Part shown: positions 14,354 through 22,807 of the stretch, one piece after another
Position numbering within the stretch: the stretch's first letter is position 1
Layout: every line of letters starts with the position of its first letter
Assembly: GCF_945869175.1 (NCBI RefSeq)
Contig: NZ_CAMBNZ010000023.1
Location: 1-33,357, forward strand
DNA: 33,357 nt
Direction of reading: 5' to 3'
Source: Limnohabitans sp. Rim8
Lineage (GTDB): Bacteria > Pseudomonadota > Gammaproteobacteria > Burkholderiales > Burkholderiaceae_C
Notes under the pieces: generated by a model
Database searches by the model: none
What the model was told of the DNA's origin: nothing
The model's input: only the letters and a program-made list of their open reading frames with translations
Program-made: the position numbers and the translations under genes

Positions 14354-15486
14354 GGGTTGTCCTTCAGGCGTGGGGCGGCTTGGCTAGCCACTTGCGGCTC
14401 ATTCCGCTGTGCGCGCATCTTGCGCACCAACTCCAGCTCGGACTGAAAGTCCACGTAGTGCGGCAGCTTCAGGTGCTGCACAAAACCCGAAGCCTCCAGG
14501 CTGTCGCTGTGCGAGAGCACGAACTCCTGCATTTGGGCGGGCGACTCGATGGCTTCGCCCAACTCGTCAGCCCGCAACGCGCGGTCCACCAAGCTCATGG
14601 CCATGGCTTTGCGCTCGCTGTGGCCAAAAGCCAGGCCGTAGCCGCGGGTGAATTGGGGGGGTTCGGTTTTGCTGCCGCCAAACTGGTTGACCATCTCGCA
14701 CTCGGTGACCTCGATGTCACCGATCGAGATGGCAAAGCCCAGTTCTTCGGGTTCGATCTCGACCGCCACCTGTCCCAAGCGCACCTCGCCCACAAAAGGG
14801 TGGGTGTGGGAATAACCACGCTGGGTCGAATAGGCCATGGCCAACAAAAAGCCTTCGTCGCCACGCGCCAGGTTTTGCAAACGGGTGGCACGACCGGCCG
14901 GAAAGCGCAGCGGCTCGCGCGTCAGGTCCGAGGGTGCGGGGTCACCTGCCAACGGCTCGAATGTCTCGATCAAGCCTTCCTGGTTGAGCAAGTCCACCAC
15001 GCGGGGAACGGCTTCGGGGGCCGTGTCCAGCCGGGGTGCGACCGCCGCTTCACCGGGTGCGCTGTCCAGCGTTTGGGCTTCAGCCAGCAAACTGAAATCC
15101 AGCAGGCGCTGGGTGTAGTCGTAAGTGGGCCCCAAGACCTGTCCGCCAGGCAAGTCCTTGAAGGTGGCCGAAATGCGGCGGTCCAGCTGCATGTGTGTGG
15201 TGTCCAGTGGGCAGGTGTTGCCCAGACGCGGCAAAGTGGCCCGGTACGCCCGCAGCAGAAAAATGGCCTCGACCAAGTCGCCACTGGCTTGCTTGATGGC
15301 CAGCGCCGCCAACTCGGGGTCGTACACCGAACCTTCTGTCATGACGCGGTCCACCGACAGCTTGAGCTGCTGGCAAATCTGGCTCACCGTGAGTTCCGGC
15401 TGCAAGCGGTCGCCACGGCGTTGGGCGGCGAGCAGCTTGTAGCTGTTGAGGATGGCGGTTTCTCCGCCTTTGACGGCAACGTACAT
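14350..15486 (-). CDS. phnI: PhnI, C-P lyase core subunit (nucleosidase)
   Basis: A 378-residue protein from the ATG at 15486, the start matching the family N-terminus MYVAVKGGETAI; the in-frame upstream extension lies inside phnH. Other family blocks are RLGNTCPLDTTHMQLDRRIS, VLGPTYDYTQRLLDF, LLAMAYSTQRGYSHTHPFVGE and ECEMVNQFGG. PhnI is the catalytic subunit that, with PhnG, PhnH and PhnL, displaces adenine from ATP to form ribose-1-alkylphosphonate 5-triphosphate. The ATG follows the phnH stop after a single base, so translation is coupled. Confidence 0.96.
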   Translation of the reverse strand: MYVAVKGGETAILNSYKLLAAQRRGDRLQPELTVSQICQQLKLSVDRVMTEGSVYDPELAALAIKQASGDLVEAIFLLRAYRATLPRLGNTCPLDTTHMQLDRRISATFKDLPGGQVLGPTYDYTQRLLDFSLLAEAQTLDSAPGEAAVAPRLDTAPEAVPRVVDLLNQEGLIETFEPLAGDPAPSDLTREPLRFPAGRATRLQNLARGDEGFLLAMAYSTQRGYSHTHPFVGEVRLGQVAVEIEPEELGFAISIGDIEVTECEMVNQFGGSKTEPPQFTRGYGLAFGHSERKAMAMSLVDRALRADELGEAIESPAQMQEFVLSHSDSLEASGFVQHLKLPHYVDFQSELELVRKMRAQRNEPQVASQAAPRLKDNP

Positions 15487-15487
15487 G

Positions 15488-16132
15488 TCAGGACTCCGTG
15501 TCGGGCAGGATGCGGGTGGTGCGCGGCAGGCCTGCAATGTGGCTGGTGGTGCTCAAAAACACGTCCACGCCCCTGGGGAAGCTGGCATGGTTGTCCGCCC
15601 ATTGCAAGGCCAATTCGGCGGCAAAGTCTGGCTGAAAGCCATCCACCCGCAAGCGGCGCTCTGAAGGGATACCCGGGCCTTGCAACCGCCAGCCACCAGC
15701 ATCGCTGTGCAGGCTGCCCACTTCGAGCACACACGTGGCCGACTGGTCGGGGTAAGCCTCGCTGCCCACCTGCAGGCTGCTCAGCTGGGGCATGTCGTCC
15801 CCTTGCGCGACCCACAAAAATTGCGCGGCCGACGCTTCGGCCACGACCTGGCAGCCGGTGTGAAAGCGCAGCCAAACAGGCGCATCGCTGCGGGCCAACG
15901 TCGGTGACAACCACAAAGTGGTGTCGGCGTCGAGCAAACCCAGCAGCAAAGCCGCTGCGGCGCCATGGCCCTGACGCGGCAACGCGTTTTGCAACGGCAT
16001 GCCCAACACCCGGCCAGGGTGCGACAAGGCCTCGAGTGCCACGCGGAACACCGCTTGGCTGCCAAAGGCCTCATGGTCGAACCCGGCCACGACGTTTTGC
16101 AAATCGGGGGGGCTGGTGTGGGGGGCGTTCAT
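15488..16132 (-). CDS. phnH: PhnH, C-P lyase core subunit
   Basis: A 214-residue protein with the family start (VAGFDHEAFGSQAVFRVALEA in pieces, then LSHPGRVLGM), FLWVAQGDDMPQLSSLQVGS and the conserved IPSERRLRVDGFQPDF. Its length is slightly above the roughly 190-200 usual for PhnH. PhnH is a structural partner in the PhnGHIJ complex, homologous in fold to PLP enzymes but lacking cofactor. It overlaps phnG by four bases. Confidence 0.93.
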   Translation of the reverse strand: MNAPHTSPPDLQNVVAGFDHEAFGSQAVFRVALEALSHPGRVLGMPLQNALPRQGHGAAAALLLGLLDADTTLWLSPTLARSDAPVWLRFHTGCQVVAEASAAQFLWVAQGDDMPQLSSLQVGSEAYPDQSATCVLEVGSLHSDAGGWRLQGPGIPSERRLRVDGFQPDFAAELALQWADNHASFPRGVDVFLSTTSHIAGLPRTTRILPDTES

Positions 16133-16638
16133 GCGTCTTCTCCCTCGTCGTCACCACCGCCAGCTTCGCGGGCCACGGTGAGAAAGTCCACCTTGGTGGT
16201 CTGGGCGCGTTCATGGCGCACCGCCTGCAACTGTTGCAGGTGTTCACGCACGGGGGTCAACAACTTGTCTTCCAACCCTTGGTGATGCGCCGGGTATTGC
16301 AACAGGGCATCGGCGACGGCGGCCAGTTGCGCTTGTCGGTGGTTGCGCCCCAACACATAGGCCACACCCACCGGGGCTTGGGCGTCTGCACCGGGCAGGC
16401 GCAAAGCACAGCGGGTCACGGTGATCTCGCCCAGGTTGAAACGCTCGCCCGTGCCCCCTGCTCGGCCCTGTACCATCATCAAACCCGTTTCGGGTTTGCG
16501 CAGCCATTGCGGTGCGGCACCACTGTCCATGGGCAGTGCACCGTCCAGCAATTTTTGCGGCGCTCGGGCCAGCAAAGCCATCCACTCGGGACGGGTGGTG
16601 GGCCGTTGCACGCCGGCACTGTCAAATGATTGAAACAT
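16129..16638 (-). CDS. phnG: PhnG, C-P lyase core subunit
   Basis: A 169-residue protein with the PhnG blocks RPEWMALLARAP, PETGLMMVQGRAGGTGERFN and LGEITVTRCALRL, and GVAYVLGRNHRQAQLAAVADALL. PhnG is the small subunit that holds the C-P lyase core together with PhnI. It is the first gene of the minus-strand operon; the promoter region with PhnF-type operator lies between it and the divergent phnF. Confidence 0.94.
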   Translation of the reverse strand: MFQSFDSAGVQRPTTRPEWMALLARAPQKLLDGALPMDSGAAPQWLRKPETGLMMVQGRAGGTGERFNLGEITVTRCALRLPGADAQAPVGVAYVLGRNHRQAQLAAVADALLQYPAHHQGLEDKLLTPVREHLQQLQAVRHERAQTTKVDFLTVAREAGGGDDEGEDA

Positions 16639-16657
16639 CGCTGTGGCACCCTGTAGC

Positions 16658-16669
16658 TTGTCTAGACAA
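16658..16669. promoter_or_regulatory. PhnF-type operator in the phnG-phnF divergent region
   Basis: TTGTCTAGACAA is a perfect 12-base palindrome with the HutC-subfamily core GTNTANAC (GTCTAGAC). It lies 20 bases upstream of the phnG start and 75 bases before the phnF start, just downstream of a CATAAT -10 candidate for phnG (minus strand, 16679-16674). One site could control both divergent transcripts and give PhnF autoregulation. Confidence 0.7.
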
Positions 16670-16701
16670 CTGAATTATGCTTGTCAGCTTAGGCAATTCA
16701 T

Positions 16702-16719
16702 GTGATGTTTTCATGACAA
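16702..16719 (-). promoter_or_regulatory. Degenerate PHO-box-like site upstream of phnG
   Basis: The minus strand reads TTGTCAT, GAAA, ACATCAC: the first half-site matches six of seven PHO positions, the second four of seven. It ends 22 bases before the CATAAT candidate -10; the phnC PHO box ends 23 bases before its -10. Alone it is weak; the parallel layout raises its weight. Confidence 0.35.
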
Positions 16720-16743
16720 ACCAGAACCTTTTGGGAGACTTCT

Positions 16744-17517
16744 TTGGCCACTCCTTCTGCGCTCGCGCCACCGCATCTCGAAAAATCGGGTCCTGAGCAG
16801 CCTGAGCGCGACAGCTTTTGGTCGCGCATTGCCCAGCAATTGGCCGATGCCATTGGGCAAGGCCACTACACCCCCGGTGAACGCTTGCCTTCCGAACACG
16901 CTTTGGCCGAACAGTTTGGCGTCAACCGCCACACCATTCGCCGCTCTTTGGCCCATCTGGGCCAACGCGGCTTGGTGCGCTCAACGCAAGGCCGGGGCAC
17001 CTTTGTCGAAGCGTTTGCGGTGGATTTGGCACTGGGCAAACGCACGCGCCATCGGCAAAGCCTGGCACAAGCGGGTGTCCGGGGGGGCTTGCAAATCTTG
17101 CAATCGCACAAGGTGCTGGCCCTGGCCGATCAGGCCCAAGCCCTCAAGGTGAGTTTAGGCAGCCCCTTGCTTTGCTTGCAAGTGCTGGGAGAAGGGGCTG
17201 GACAACCCCTGCATGTGAGCGAACGCTACTTTCCGCTGCCCCGTTTTGCGGGCATGGCCGATGCCGTGGCCCACAGCGGCTCCATCACCGACGCCTTTGC
17301 CCAGCATGGGGTGAGCGACTACCAAAGGCAAGAAAGCCGCATCAGCGCCCGCTTGCCCAGTCCGGATGTGGCAGCCTTGCTCTGCCAGGTGAACTCGCGG
17401 CCCGTGCTCTTGGTCAGCAGCGTGAACGTGGACCCGCAAGGCGTGCCCATTGAGTTTGCGTTGGCCTGGTTTGCAGGCGACCGCGTGACCTTGACGGTGA
17501 AAAACGATGGCCTCTGA
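16744..17517 (+). CDS. phnF: PhnF, GntR/HutC-family transcriptional regulator
   Basis: A 257-residue regulator from a TTG start with GGGAG (16733-16737) at suitable distance. Residues about 25-90 are a GntR winged helix (YTPGERLPSEHALAEQFGVN, then RHTIRRSLAHLGQRGLVRS and GRGTFVEAF). Residues about 95-255 are a UTRA effector domain typical of the HutC subfamily. Divergent placement from phnG and co-direction with phnN identify it as PhnF, a repressor of phosphonate genes whose effector is a phosphonate, phosphate or a metabolite of the pathway. Palindromes at 16658-16669 and 6302-6313 are the proposed binding sites. It overlaps the next gene by 11 bases. Confidence 0.9.
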   Translation: MATPSALAPPHLEKSGPEQPERDSFWSRIAQQLADAIGQGHYTPGERLPSEHALAEQFGVNRHTIRRSLAHLGQRGLVRSTQGRGTFVEAFAVDLALGKRTRHRQSLAQAGVRGGLQILQSHKVLALADQAQALKVSLGSPLLCLQVLGEGAGQPLHVSERYFPLPRFAGMADAVAHSGSITDAFAQHGVSDYQRQESRISARLPSPDVAALLCQVNSRPVLLVSSVNVDPQGVPIEFALAWFAGDRVTLTVKNDGL

Positions 17518-18220
17518 CGCCCCTTTGCCCTACCGCTGTGCGGTGTATTTTGTGCCCGAGGTCCACAGCGCCTGGTGGCAAGCGGGCAGCCAATGGCTGG
17601 GGCGCTGCGCCGCCAGTGGGGCGACTTATGACCCGCCCGACCTGGCGGGTGTGGAACCAACCCTGTTCCAAGCCCTGACCGCCGATCCGCGCCGCTACGG
17701 CTGGCATGCCACCCTCAAAGCACCCTTCACCTTGGCCAGCGGGCAAAGCCTGGACGCGCTGCGCAGCGCCATGCAGGCGCTGGCCAGCCAATGGCCCGCG
17801 TTTGACCTGCCGCCCCTGCGGGTCAGCGACCAAGGCGGGTTTTTGGCCCTGCGCCCACAAGGTGATCTGGCCCAGCTGAACGCCACGGCGGCGGCCTGCG
17901 TGCAAGAGTTGCACCCCCTGGCCCAACCCTTGTCCGATGCCGAGTTGGCGCGTCGCCGTCAAGCCCCCCTGTCTCCCGAACAAGACCACTTGCTGCTCAC
18001 CTGGGGCTACCCGTGGGTGCTGGACCATTTTCAGTTTCACCTCTCCTTGAGCGGACCACTGGGCTCCTGCCCGCCTGCCGTCAAAGCCGCCTTGTTCCAA
18101 GCGGCACAAGCGCGTTTTGACACGCTGCCGGTGTGCCGTTTTGCGCACATCGCCCTGTTCATTGAACCTCGGCGCGGTGCCAACTTTGAGTTGCTGGACA
18201 CCCTGGAGCTGCACGGATGA
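17507..18220 (+). CDS. DUF1045 phosphonate-metabolism protein, 2H phosphoesterase-like
   Basis: A 237-residue protein of the DUF1045 family regularly found in C-P lyase operons. The two His-x-Thr/Ser-type motifs of the 2H phosphoesterase fold are visible as WHATLKAPF and FHLSLSG, with the family start YRCAVYFVPEVHSAWW. The 2H fold opens cyclic phosphodiesters. C-P lyase releases a ribose 1,2-cyclic phosphate 5-phosphate that PhnP hydrolyses in E. coli, and no phnP is present here. A PhnP-like substitute role is an inference. It overlaps phnF by 11 bases and phnN by 4. Confidence 0.88.
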   Translation: MASDAPLPYRCAVYFVPEVHSAWWQAGSQWLGRCAASGATYDPPDLAGVEPTLFQALTADPRRYGWHATLKAPFTLASGQSLDALRSAMQALASQWPAFDLPPLRVSDQGGFLALRPQGDLAQLNATAAACVQELHPLAQPLSDAELARRRQAPLSPEQDHLLLTWGYPWVLDHFQFHLSLSGPLGSCPPAVKAALFQAAQARFDTLPVCRFAHIALFIEPRRGANFELLDTLELHG

Positions 18221-18783
18221 ACACACGGCTGATTTATGTGATGGGCCCCTCCGGTGCGGGCAAAGACAGCGTGCTGGACTGGTTGCGTGCGCACTTGCCC
18301 GCCCACATGCCCGTGCATTGGGCCCAGCGCACCATCACCCGGCCGGCGTCGGCGGGTGGCGAAGCGCACGAAGCGATCGACACGCCCCACTTTCTCGACT
18401 TGCAAAGCCGGGGCCAGTTGGCCTTGGCGTGGCAAGCCAACGGTTTGCACTACGGCGTGCGCCACACCGAGTTGGCCCCCTTGCAGCAGGGGCACTGGGT
18501 GTTGGTCAATGGCTCACGCGGCCACTTGCCACAGGCCTTGCAAAGCCACCCGGGCTTGCAAGTGGTGCACATCACCGCCGACCCCGCCACGCTGGTGCAG
18601 CGCCTGACCCAGCGCCAACGCGAAACACCCGAGCAAATCCAACAACGGGTCGCGCGGGCCAGCGCCTTTGTGGTGCCCCAAGGGGCGATTGAAATTTTGA
18701 ACAACAGATCGTTGGATGCAGCCGGGCAACAACTGCTGCTGGCCTTGCAACAACTGGCGTCTTGGCCCCGTCAGCAGGATTGA
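18217..18783 (+). CDS. phnN: PhnN, ribose 1,5-bisphosphate phosphokinase
   Basis: A 188-residue guanylate-kinase-like P-loop kinase with GPSGAGKDS (10-18), the conserved RTITRPASAGGEAHEAID and the NGLHYGV block that receives the substrate. PhnN phosphorylates ribose 1,5-bisphosphate to PRPP, the last step of the C-P lyase pathway. Its length fits the family. The four-base ATGA overlap with the DUF1045 gene indicates one transcript phnF-DUF1045-phnN. Confidence 0.95.
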   Translation: MNTRLIYVMGPSGAGKDSVLDWLRAHLPAHMPVHWAQRTITRPASAGGEAHEAIDTPHFLDLQSRGQLALAWQANGLHYGVRHTELAPLQQGHWVLVNGSRGHLPQALQSHPGLQVVHITADPATLVQRLTQRQRETPEQIQQRVARASAFVVPQGAIEILNNRSLDAAGQQLLLALQQLASWPRQQD

Positions 18784-18792
18784 TTTCATGCT

Positions 18793-18822
18793 GTAACCCA
18801 GGCGTCAATGATCCGGGTTTAC
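18793..18822. terminator. Imperfect hairpin after phnN
   Basis: GTAACCC-A-GG (18793-18802) can pair with CC-GGG-T-TTAC (18813-18822) with a bulge and a ten-base loop, ten bases after the phnN stop. No T-run follows. It may end the phnF-phnN transcript or be fortuitous. Confidence 0.25.
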
Positions 18823-18895
18823 CAGATGCGCGGCCTGGTCACTCGTCCTTACGATGGGCCCACTTCCAAACCAACAGGCCTCAGCAGCCCCTGCG

Positions 18896-19819
18896 ATGAA
18901 CAAAGTCATCATCACTTGCGCCGTCACTGGCGCGATCCACACGCCGTCCATGTCACCCTATTTGCCGGTGACCCCCGAGGAGATCATTGAAGCCTCGGTC
19001 GAAGCGGCCAACGCGGGCGCCGCCATCATCCACCTGCACGCGCGCGACCCGGTCACGGGCAAGCCCGACCAAAGCCCAGAGGCCTTTGGAAAGTTTTTGC
19101 CACACATCAAAAGCCGCACCAACGCCGTGCTCAACCTCACCAGCGGCGGCTCGCCCTTCATGAAGATCGACGAACGCATCCAACCTTCGATGCGGTTTTC
19201 GCCAGAAGTGGCCTCGCTGAACCTGGGCTCGTTCAATTTCGCGCTGTTCCCGATGCTGGACCGGTTCACCGAGTTCGAGCATGCATGGGAACGCGAACAC
19301 CTGGAAAACAGCCGCGACCTGATCTTTCGCAACACCTTCAAGGACATCGAATACGCCTTGCGCGCTTGCGCCGAAAACGACACGCGTTTTGAGCTCGAGT
19401 GCTACGACATCGGGCACCTGTACAACCTGGCGCACTTTGCCAACAAGGGCATCATCAAGCCCCCGTTTTTCATCCAGTCGGTGTTTGGCATTCTGGGCGG
19501 CATTGGCCCGCACCCGGAAGACGTGATGCACATGCGCCGCACCGCCGACCGCCTGTTTGGCGACCAATACCAGTGGTCGGTACTCGGCGCGGGGCGTCAC
19601 CAAATGCGCATCGCGGCCATGGGCTCCAGCATGGGCAGCCATGTGCGCGTGGGCCTGGAAGACAGCCTCTGGCTTGGCAAAGGCACCCTGGCCAAAAGCA
19701 ATGCCGAGCAAGTTCGCAAGGTGCGCGAAATCATCGAAGGCCAAGGTCTTGAGATCGCCACACCCGATGAGGCACGGGAAATCCTGTCACTCAAAGGCGT
19801 AGAAAACGTGAACTTCTGA
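18896..19819 (+). CDS. Beta-keto acid cleavage enzyme (BKACE; 3-keto-5-aminohexanoate cleavage family)
   Basis: A 307-residue protein from the ATG at 18896, preferred over an ATG 14 codons upstream because it gives the family start NKVIITCAVTGAIHTPSMSP. From this start the zinc-binding pair is H46 and H48 (IIHLHARDP), the same numbering as I recall for the characterised Kce enzyme. Further blocks are LNLTSGG, GSFNFALFP, FELECYDIGHL, FGILGGIG and VLGAGRHQM. BKACE enzymes condense a beta-keto acid with acetyl-CoA to give acetoacetate and a new acyl-CoA. Substrate specificity varies widely and is not predicted here. A Bug binding protein and a dehydrogenase follow on the same strand. Confidence 0.93.
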   Translation: MNKVIITCAVTGAIHTPSMSPYLPVTPEEIIEASVEAANAGAAIIHLHARDPVTGKPDQSPEAFGKFLPHIKSRTNAVLNLTSGGSPFMKIDERIQPSMRFSPEVASLNLGSFNFALFPMLDRFTEFEHAWEREHLENSRDLIFRNTFKDIEYALRACAENDTRFELECYDIGHLYNLAHFANKGIIKPPFFIQSVFGILGGIGPHPEDVMHMRRTADRLFGDQYQWSVLGAGRHQMRIAAMGSSMGSHVRVGLEDSLWLGKGTLAKSNAEQVRKVREIIEGQGLEIATPDEAREILSLKGVENVNF

Positions 19820-19867
19820 GGCTTCGCGCCGCCACCCCTTTTTCATTCACCCCAAGGAGACAACACC

Positions 19868-20851
19868 ATGAAACGCCGACATTTGATTGCCCTGGCTGCA
19901 GCCACCACGCTCAGCACCATGCCCCAAGCCTTTGCGCAATCTGCGGGCTTTCCCAATCGCCCAATCAAGCTGGTGGTGCCTTTCCCAGCAGGGATTTCGC
20001 CCGATGTGGTGGCCCGCCTGATTGGCGACAAGTTGAGCGCGGCCCTGGGTCAACCCGTGTTGGTCGACAACCGACCCGGCGCGGGGGGCATGATCGGCGC
20101 CGTGGCTGCGGCCACCTCACCGGCCGATGGCTACACCCTGTTTTTCAGCGTCAAGGCCTCTCACGCCATCGCCCCCAATGTGTACCGAGACGCCAAGTTC
20201 AACCCGCCACGTGATTTCAAAGCCGTCAGCCAAATTCTGCAAGTGCCCCATGTGCTGACCGCCACGCCCAAGGCGCCTTACAACAACATGAAAGAGTTGG
20301 TGGAATACGCCAAAAAGAACCCCGGCAAAATCGACTTTGCCTCCTTGGGCGTCGGCTCTCAGCCCCATGTGGCGCTGGAAGTGTGGTCGCAACGCTTGGG
20401 CATCAAACTCAACCATGTGCCCTACAAAACCAACCCCTCGCCCGATGTGATGAGCGGCGTGATCAGTTTGTCGGTGGAGGCGTCGACCACGGCCATTCCC
20501 CTGATCAAATCCGGCAAAGTGAAGGCCTTGGGCATCTCGGGTGCGCAGCGCATCCCGGCCCTGCCCGATGTGCCCACCATGACCGAGTTTGAAGCCAACC
20601 TGGACGTCAACGGCGTCATCGGCAGCTCGTGGCACGGCATCTTCGCGCCCACCGGCACGCCCAACGACATCATTGCCAAGCTCAACACCGAGATCGTCAA
20701 AATCGTGAAGCTGCCTGAGATCCAGGCCCGCCTCATCGAGCTGGGCCTCACGCCCACCGGCACCAGTGCCGCCGTGCTCGACACCGTAGCCAACGGCGAC
20801 TACGCCTTTTGGAACAAGGTGATCAACGATCTGGGCATCAAGGTCGAGTAA
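19868..20851 (+). CDS. Bug-family periplasmic binding protein (TctC type)
   Basis: A 327-residue protein with a signal peptide (KRRHLIALAAATTLSTMPQ, cleavage near AFA-QS at about 23) and the Bug hallmark sequence FPNRPIKLVVPFPAG followed by DVVARLIGDKLSAALGQPV and VDNRPGAGGMIGA. AAGGAGA (19853-19859) is a strong ribosome site. Bug proteins bind small carboxylates such as citrate, glutamate or nicotinate and are very numerous in Comamonadaceae and Alcaligenaceae; the TctAB membrane partners are often encoded elsewhere, as they must be here. The neighbouring BKACE and dehydrogenase suggest a ligand that feeds that pathway. Confidence 0.93.
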   Translation: MKRRHLIALAAATTLSTMPQAFAQSAGFPNRPIKLVVPFPAGISPDVVARLIGDKLSAALGQPVLVDNRPGAGGMIGAVAAATSPADGYTLFFSVKASHAIAPNVYRDAKFNPPRDFKAVSQILQVPHVLTATPKAPYNNMKELVEYAKKNPGKIDFASLGVGSQPHVALEVWSQRLGIKLNHVPYKTNPSPDVMSGVISLSVEASTTAIPLIKSGKVKALGISGAQRIPALPDVPTMTEFEANLDVNGVIGSSWHGIFAPTGTPNDIIAKLNTEIVKIVKLPEIQARLIELGLTPTGTSAAVLDTVANGDYAFWNKVINDLGIKVE

Positions 20852-20884
20852 GCGCAAGGCCAACCACCATTGACCCACCACGCC

Positions 20885-21808
20885 ATGCGCACCCCCTTGA
20901 AAACCCCACGCACCGAACCAAGCACTGCGCCTCTGCAGCGCGTGGGCATGTTGGGCGTGGGCATCATGGGCCGGGCCATGGCCGCGAACTTGGTCCAAGC
21001 AGGCTTTGCGGTCAGCGGCTTCGACCCGGACCGCCAAGCCATGAAGCGCCTGAAAGCGGCCGGGGGCACACCTTGCGCCAGCGCGGGCGACTTGGCCGGC
21101 GTGGTGGACGTCATCATCTGTGCTTTGCCCAGCCCTGAGGCGCTGCACGATGCCGCGCAGCAGATCGCCGCTTGCGGCCAGCGCAAGCTGCTGGTGGTGG
21201 AGACCAGCACACTCGGCATCGCCGACAAAACCGCCGCACGCGACACCTTGAAAGCCCAAGGCATCGTGATGCTCGACTGCCCCTTGTCTGGCACTGGCGC
21301 GCAAGCGGTGCACAAAGACCTGACGGTCTACGCCAGCGGCCCCAAAGCGGCGATCCGAAAACTCGCGCCTGTCTTTGCAGGTTTTTCCAAAAACAGCTTT
21401 GACCTGGGTGCCTTTGGCAACGGCATGAAGATGAAGCTGATGGCCAATTTGCTGGTGGCCATTCACAACGTGTCTACCGCTGAAGCGCTGCTGCTGGGGC
21501 AGCGTTGGGGCATACGGCCCAAAGATGCGGTGAAGGTGCTCAGCGACGGCGCGGGTGGCTCGCGCATGCTGCAAATCCGTGGCCCCCTGATGGAAGGCGA
21601 AGGCTGGAACACGCCCACCATGAAAGTCGGCATCTGGCAAAAGGACATGCAGCTGATCGCCGCGGCATTGGCCGAGGCCCAAGTGCCGGCACCCCTGTTT
21701 GCCGCCTCCGTGCCTGTCTACAACGCCGCCATGGCGCTCGGGCATGCCGAGCACGACACCGCTGCGGTGTTTGATGTGTTGTCGAAGATGTCGTCACCTC
21801 GCGGTTAA
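20885..21808 (+). CDS. 3-hydroxyisobutyrate dehydrogenase-family NAD(P)-dependent oxidoreductase
   Basis: About 307 residues from the ATG at 20885; a TTG at 20870 is a possible alternative and the ribosome site does not decide. The N-terminal Rossmann motif VGMLGVGIMGRAMAANL binds NAD(P). The substrate loop DCPLSGTGAQA matches DxPVSGG-type sequences, and the catalytic lysine lies in GNGMKMKLMANLL. The family oxidises beta-hydroxy acids. With BKACE and a Bug protein upstream it could supply or drain a beta-keto or semialdehyde intermediate. The stop codon overlaps the convergent lysR stop by four bases (TTAA). Confidence 0.9.
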   Translation: MRTPLKTPRTEPSTAPLQRVGMLGVGIMGRAMAANLVQAGFAVSGFDPDRQAMKRLKAAGGTPCASAGDLAGVVDVIICALPSPEALHDAAQQIAACGQRKLLVVETSTLGIADKTAARDTLKAQGIVMLDCPLSGTGAQAVHKDLTVYASGPKAAIRKLAPVFAGFSKNSFDLGAFGNGMKMKLMANLLVAIHNVSTAEALLLGQRWGIRPKDAVKVLSDGAGGSRMLQIRGPLMEGEGWNTPTMKVGIWQKDMQLIAAALAEAQVPAPLFAASVPVYNAAMALGHAEHDTAAVFDVLSKMSSPRG

Positions 21809-22713
21809 ACCACCGCCTGCCGCGCATCCTCTGACAGCAATTCGATCAGGTCCCGCGCAAAATGGGGCAACTCTTCCAAACTGCGCACACAAATTTGCAT
21901 GGAGCGGATCGCCCAAGGGTCAGACAGGGGCACCAGGCCAATGGCCATGCTGCGGGCGTGGCGGCGGGCAGCCGATTCGGGCAGCACACCCACGCCCACA
22001 CCCGCCTCGATCATGCGGCAGGCCGACTCGAAGCTGCTGACCTGAATGCGCACCTTGAGCGGCTTGTTCAGCTGTTCGCACTCGCGGTGAAGGAATGCAT
22101 GCAAGGCGCTGGCTTCGTGCAGGCCCACATGGTCAAACTCCAGCGCGTCAATGAGCGGCATGCTGGGCAATTCGGCCACCGGGTGACCTTTGGGCACCAC
22201 CAGCACCAAGCTGTCGGACCGGTAAGGCAGTGTCTGCAGGCTTTCGGTGCGCACCGACCCGGCCACGATGCCAATGTCGGTCTTGCCATCCATGACGGCG
22301 CGCACGATTTCATTGGACAGCTTTTCCTGCAGGTCGATGTTCACATCGGGGTGCGTGGCCAGATAGCGCTTGAGCACCTCGGGCAAAAACTCGCCCAAGG
22401 CCGTGGTGTTGGCGTAGACCCGCAGATGGCCTTTGATGCCGCTGGCGAACTCCTGCAGATCGCCGCGCAGGTGTTCGATCTGGCCCAGCACCAGCCGCGC
22501 CCTGTGCACAAAGGCTTGGCCCGGTGGCGTGAGGGTCACGCCCTGGCTGTGGCGGTTGAGCAGTTTGGCACCAATGCTTTCTTCGAGGTTTTTGATGCGC
22601 GTGCTGGCCGCAGGCAGCGAGATGAACGACGCCTCCGCCCCTTTGGTGAGGCTGTTGGCTTCGGCCACCCGCACCATGAGGCGCAAATCCACCAGATCGA
22701 AATGAACAGACAT
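21805..22713 (-). CDS. LysR-family transcriptional regulator
   Basis: A 302-residue regulator from the ATG at 22713, the start that places the winged helix (FDLVDLRLMVRVAEANSLTK, AASTRIKNLEESIGAKLLNR) at residues about 4-60. The rest is a LysR substrate domain (LRVYANTTALGEFLPEVLKRY; DIGIVAGSV; GVGVGVLPES). It lies downstream of and in the same direction as the hydratase-to-MmgE genes, with a 94-base gap. It is therefore a candidate regulator of that set or of the convergent BKACE set. Pseudomonas itaconate loci also carry a LysR gene. Confidence 0.93.
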   Translation of the reverse strand: MSVHFDLVDLRLMVRVAEANSLTKGAEASFISLPAASTRIKNLEESIGAKLLNRHSQGVTLTPPGQAFVHRARLVLGQIEHLRGDLQEFASGIKGHLRVYANTTALGEFLPEVLKRYLATHPDVNIDLQEKLSNEIVRAVMDGKTDIGIVAGSVRTESLQTLPYRSDSLVLVVPKGHPVAELPSMPLIDALEFDHVGLHEASALHAFLHRECEQLNKPLKVRIQVSSFESACRMIEAGVGVGVLPESAARRHARSMAIGLVPLSDPWAIRSMQICVRSLEELPHFARDLIELLSEDARQAVV

Positions 22714-22807
22714 GCGGCGATTGTGCCAGCCGCTGGGTTCAAGCCCATGGCCCTGCGCGCAGCCTCGTCCCCGTTTCGTTGCCTTGCCTTGCGTCGGGCA
22801 GGCGCTA

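Noticed and set aside
14287..16629. 780-codon + strand frame opposite phnI, phnH and phnG
   Set aside because: Despite its length it is antisense to three certain C-P lyase genes and has shadow-like composition (Gly/Arg/Gln-rich). Long antisense frames are common in high-GC DNA.
20117..21754. 545-codon minus-strand frame opposite the Bug and dehydrogenase genes
   Set aside because: Two well-supported + strand genes occupy the region. The antisense frame is His/Gly/Gln-rich without motifs.
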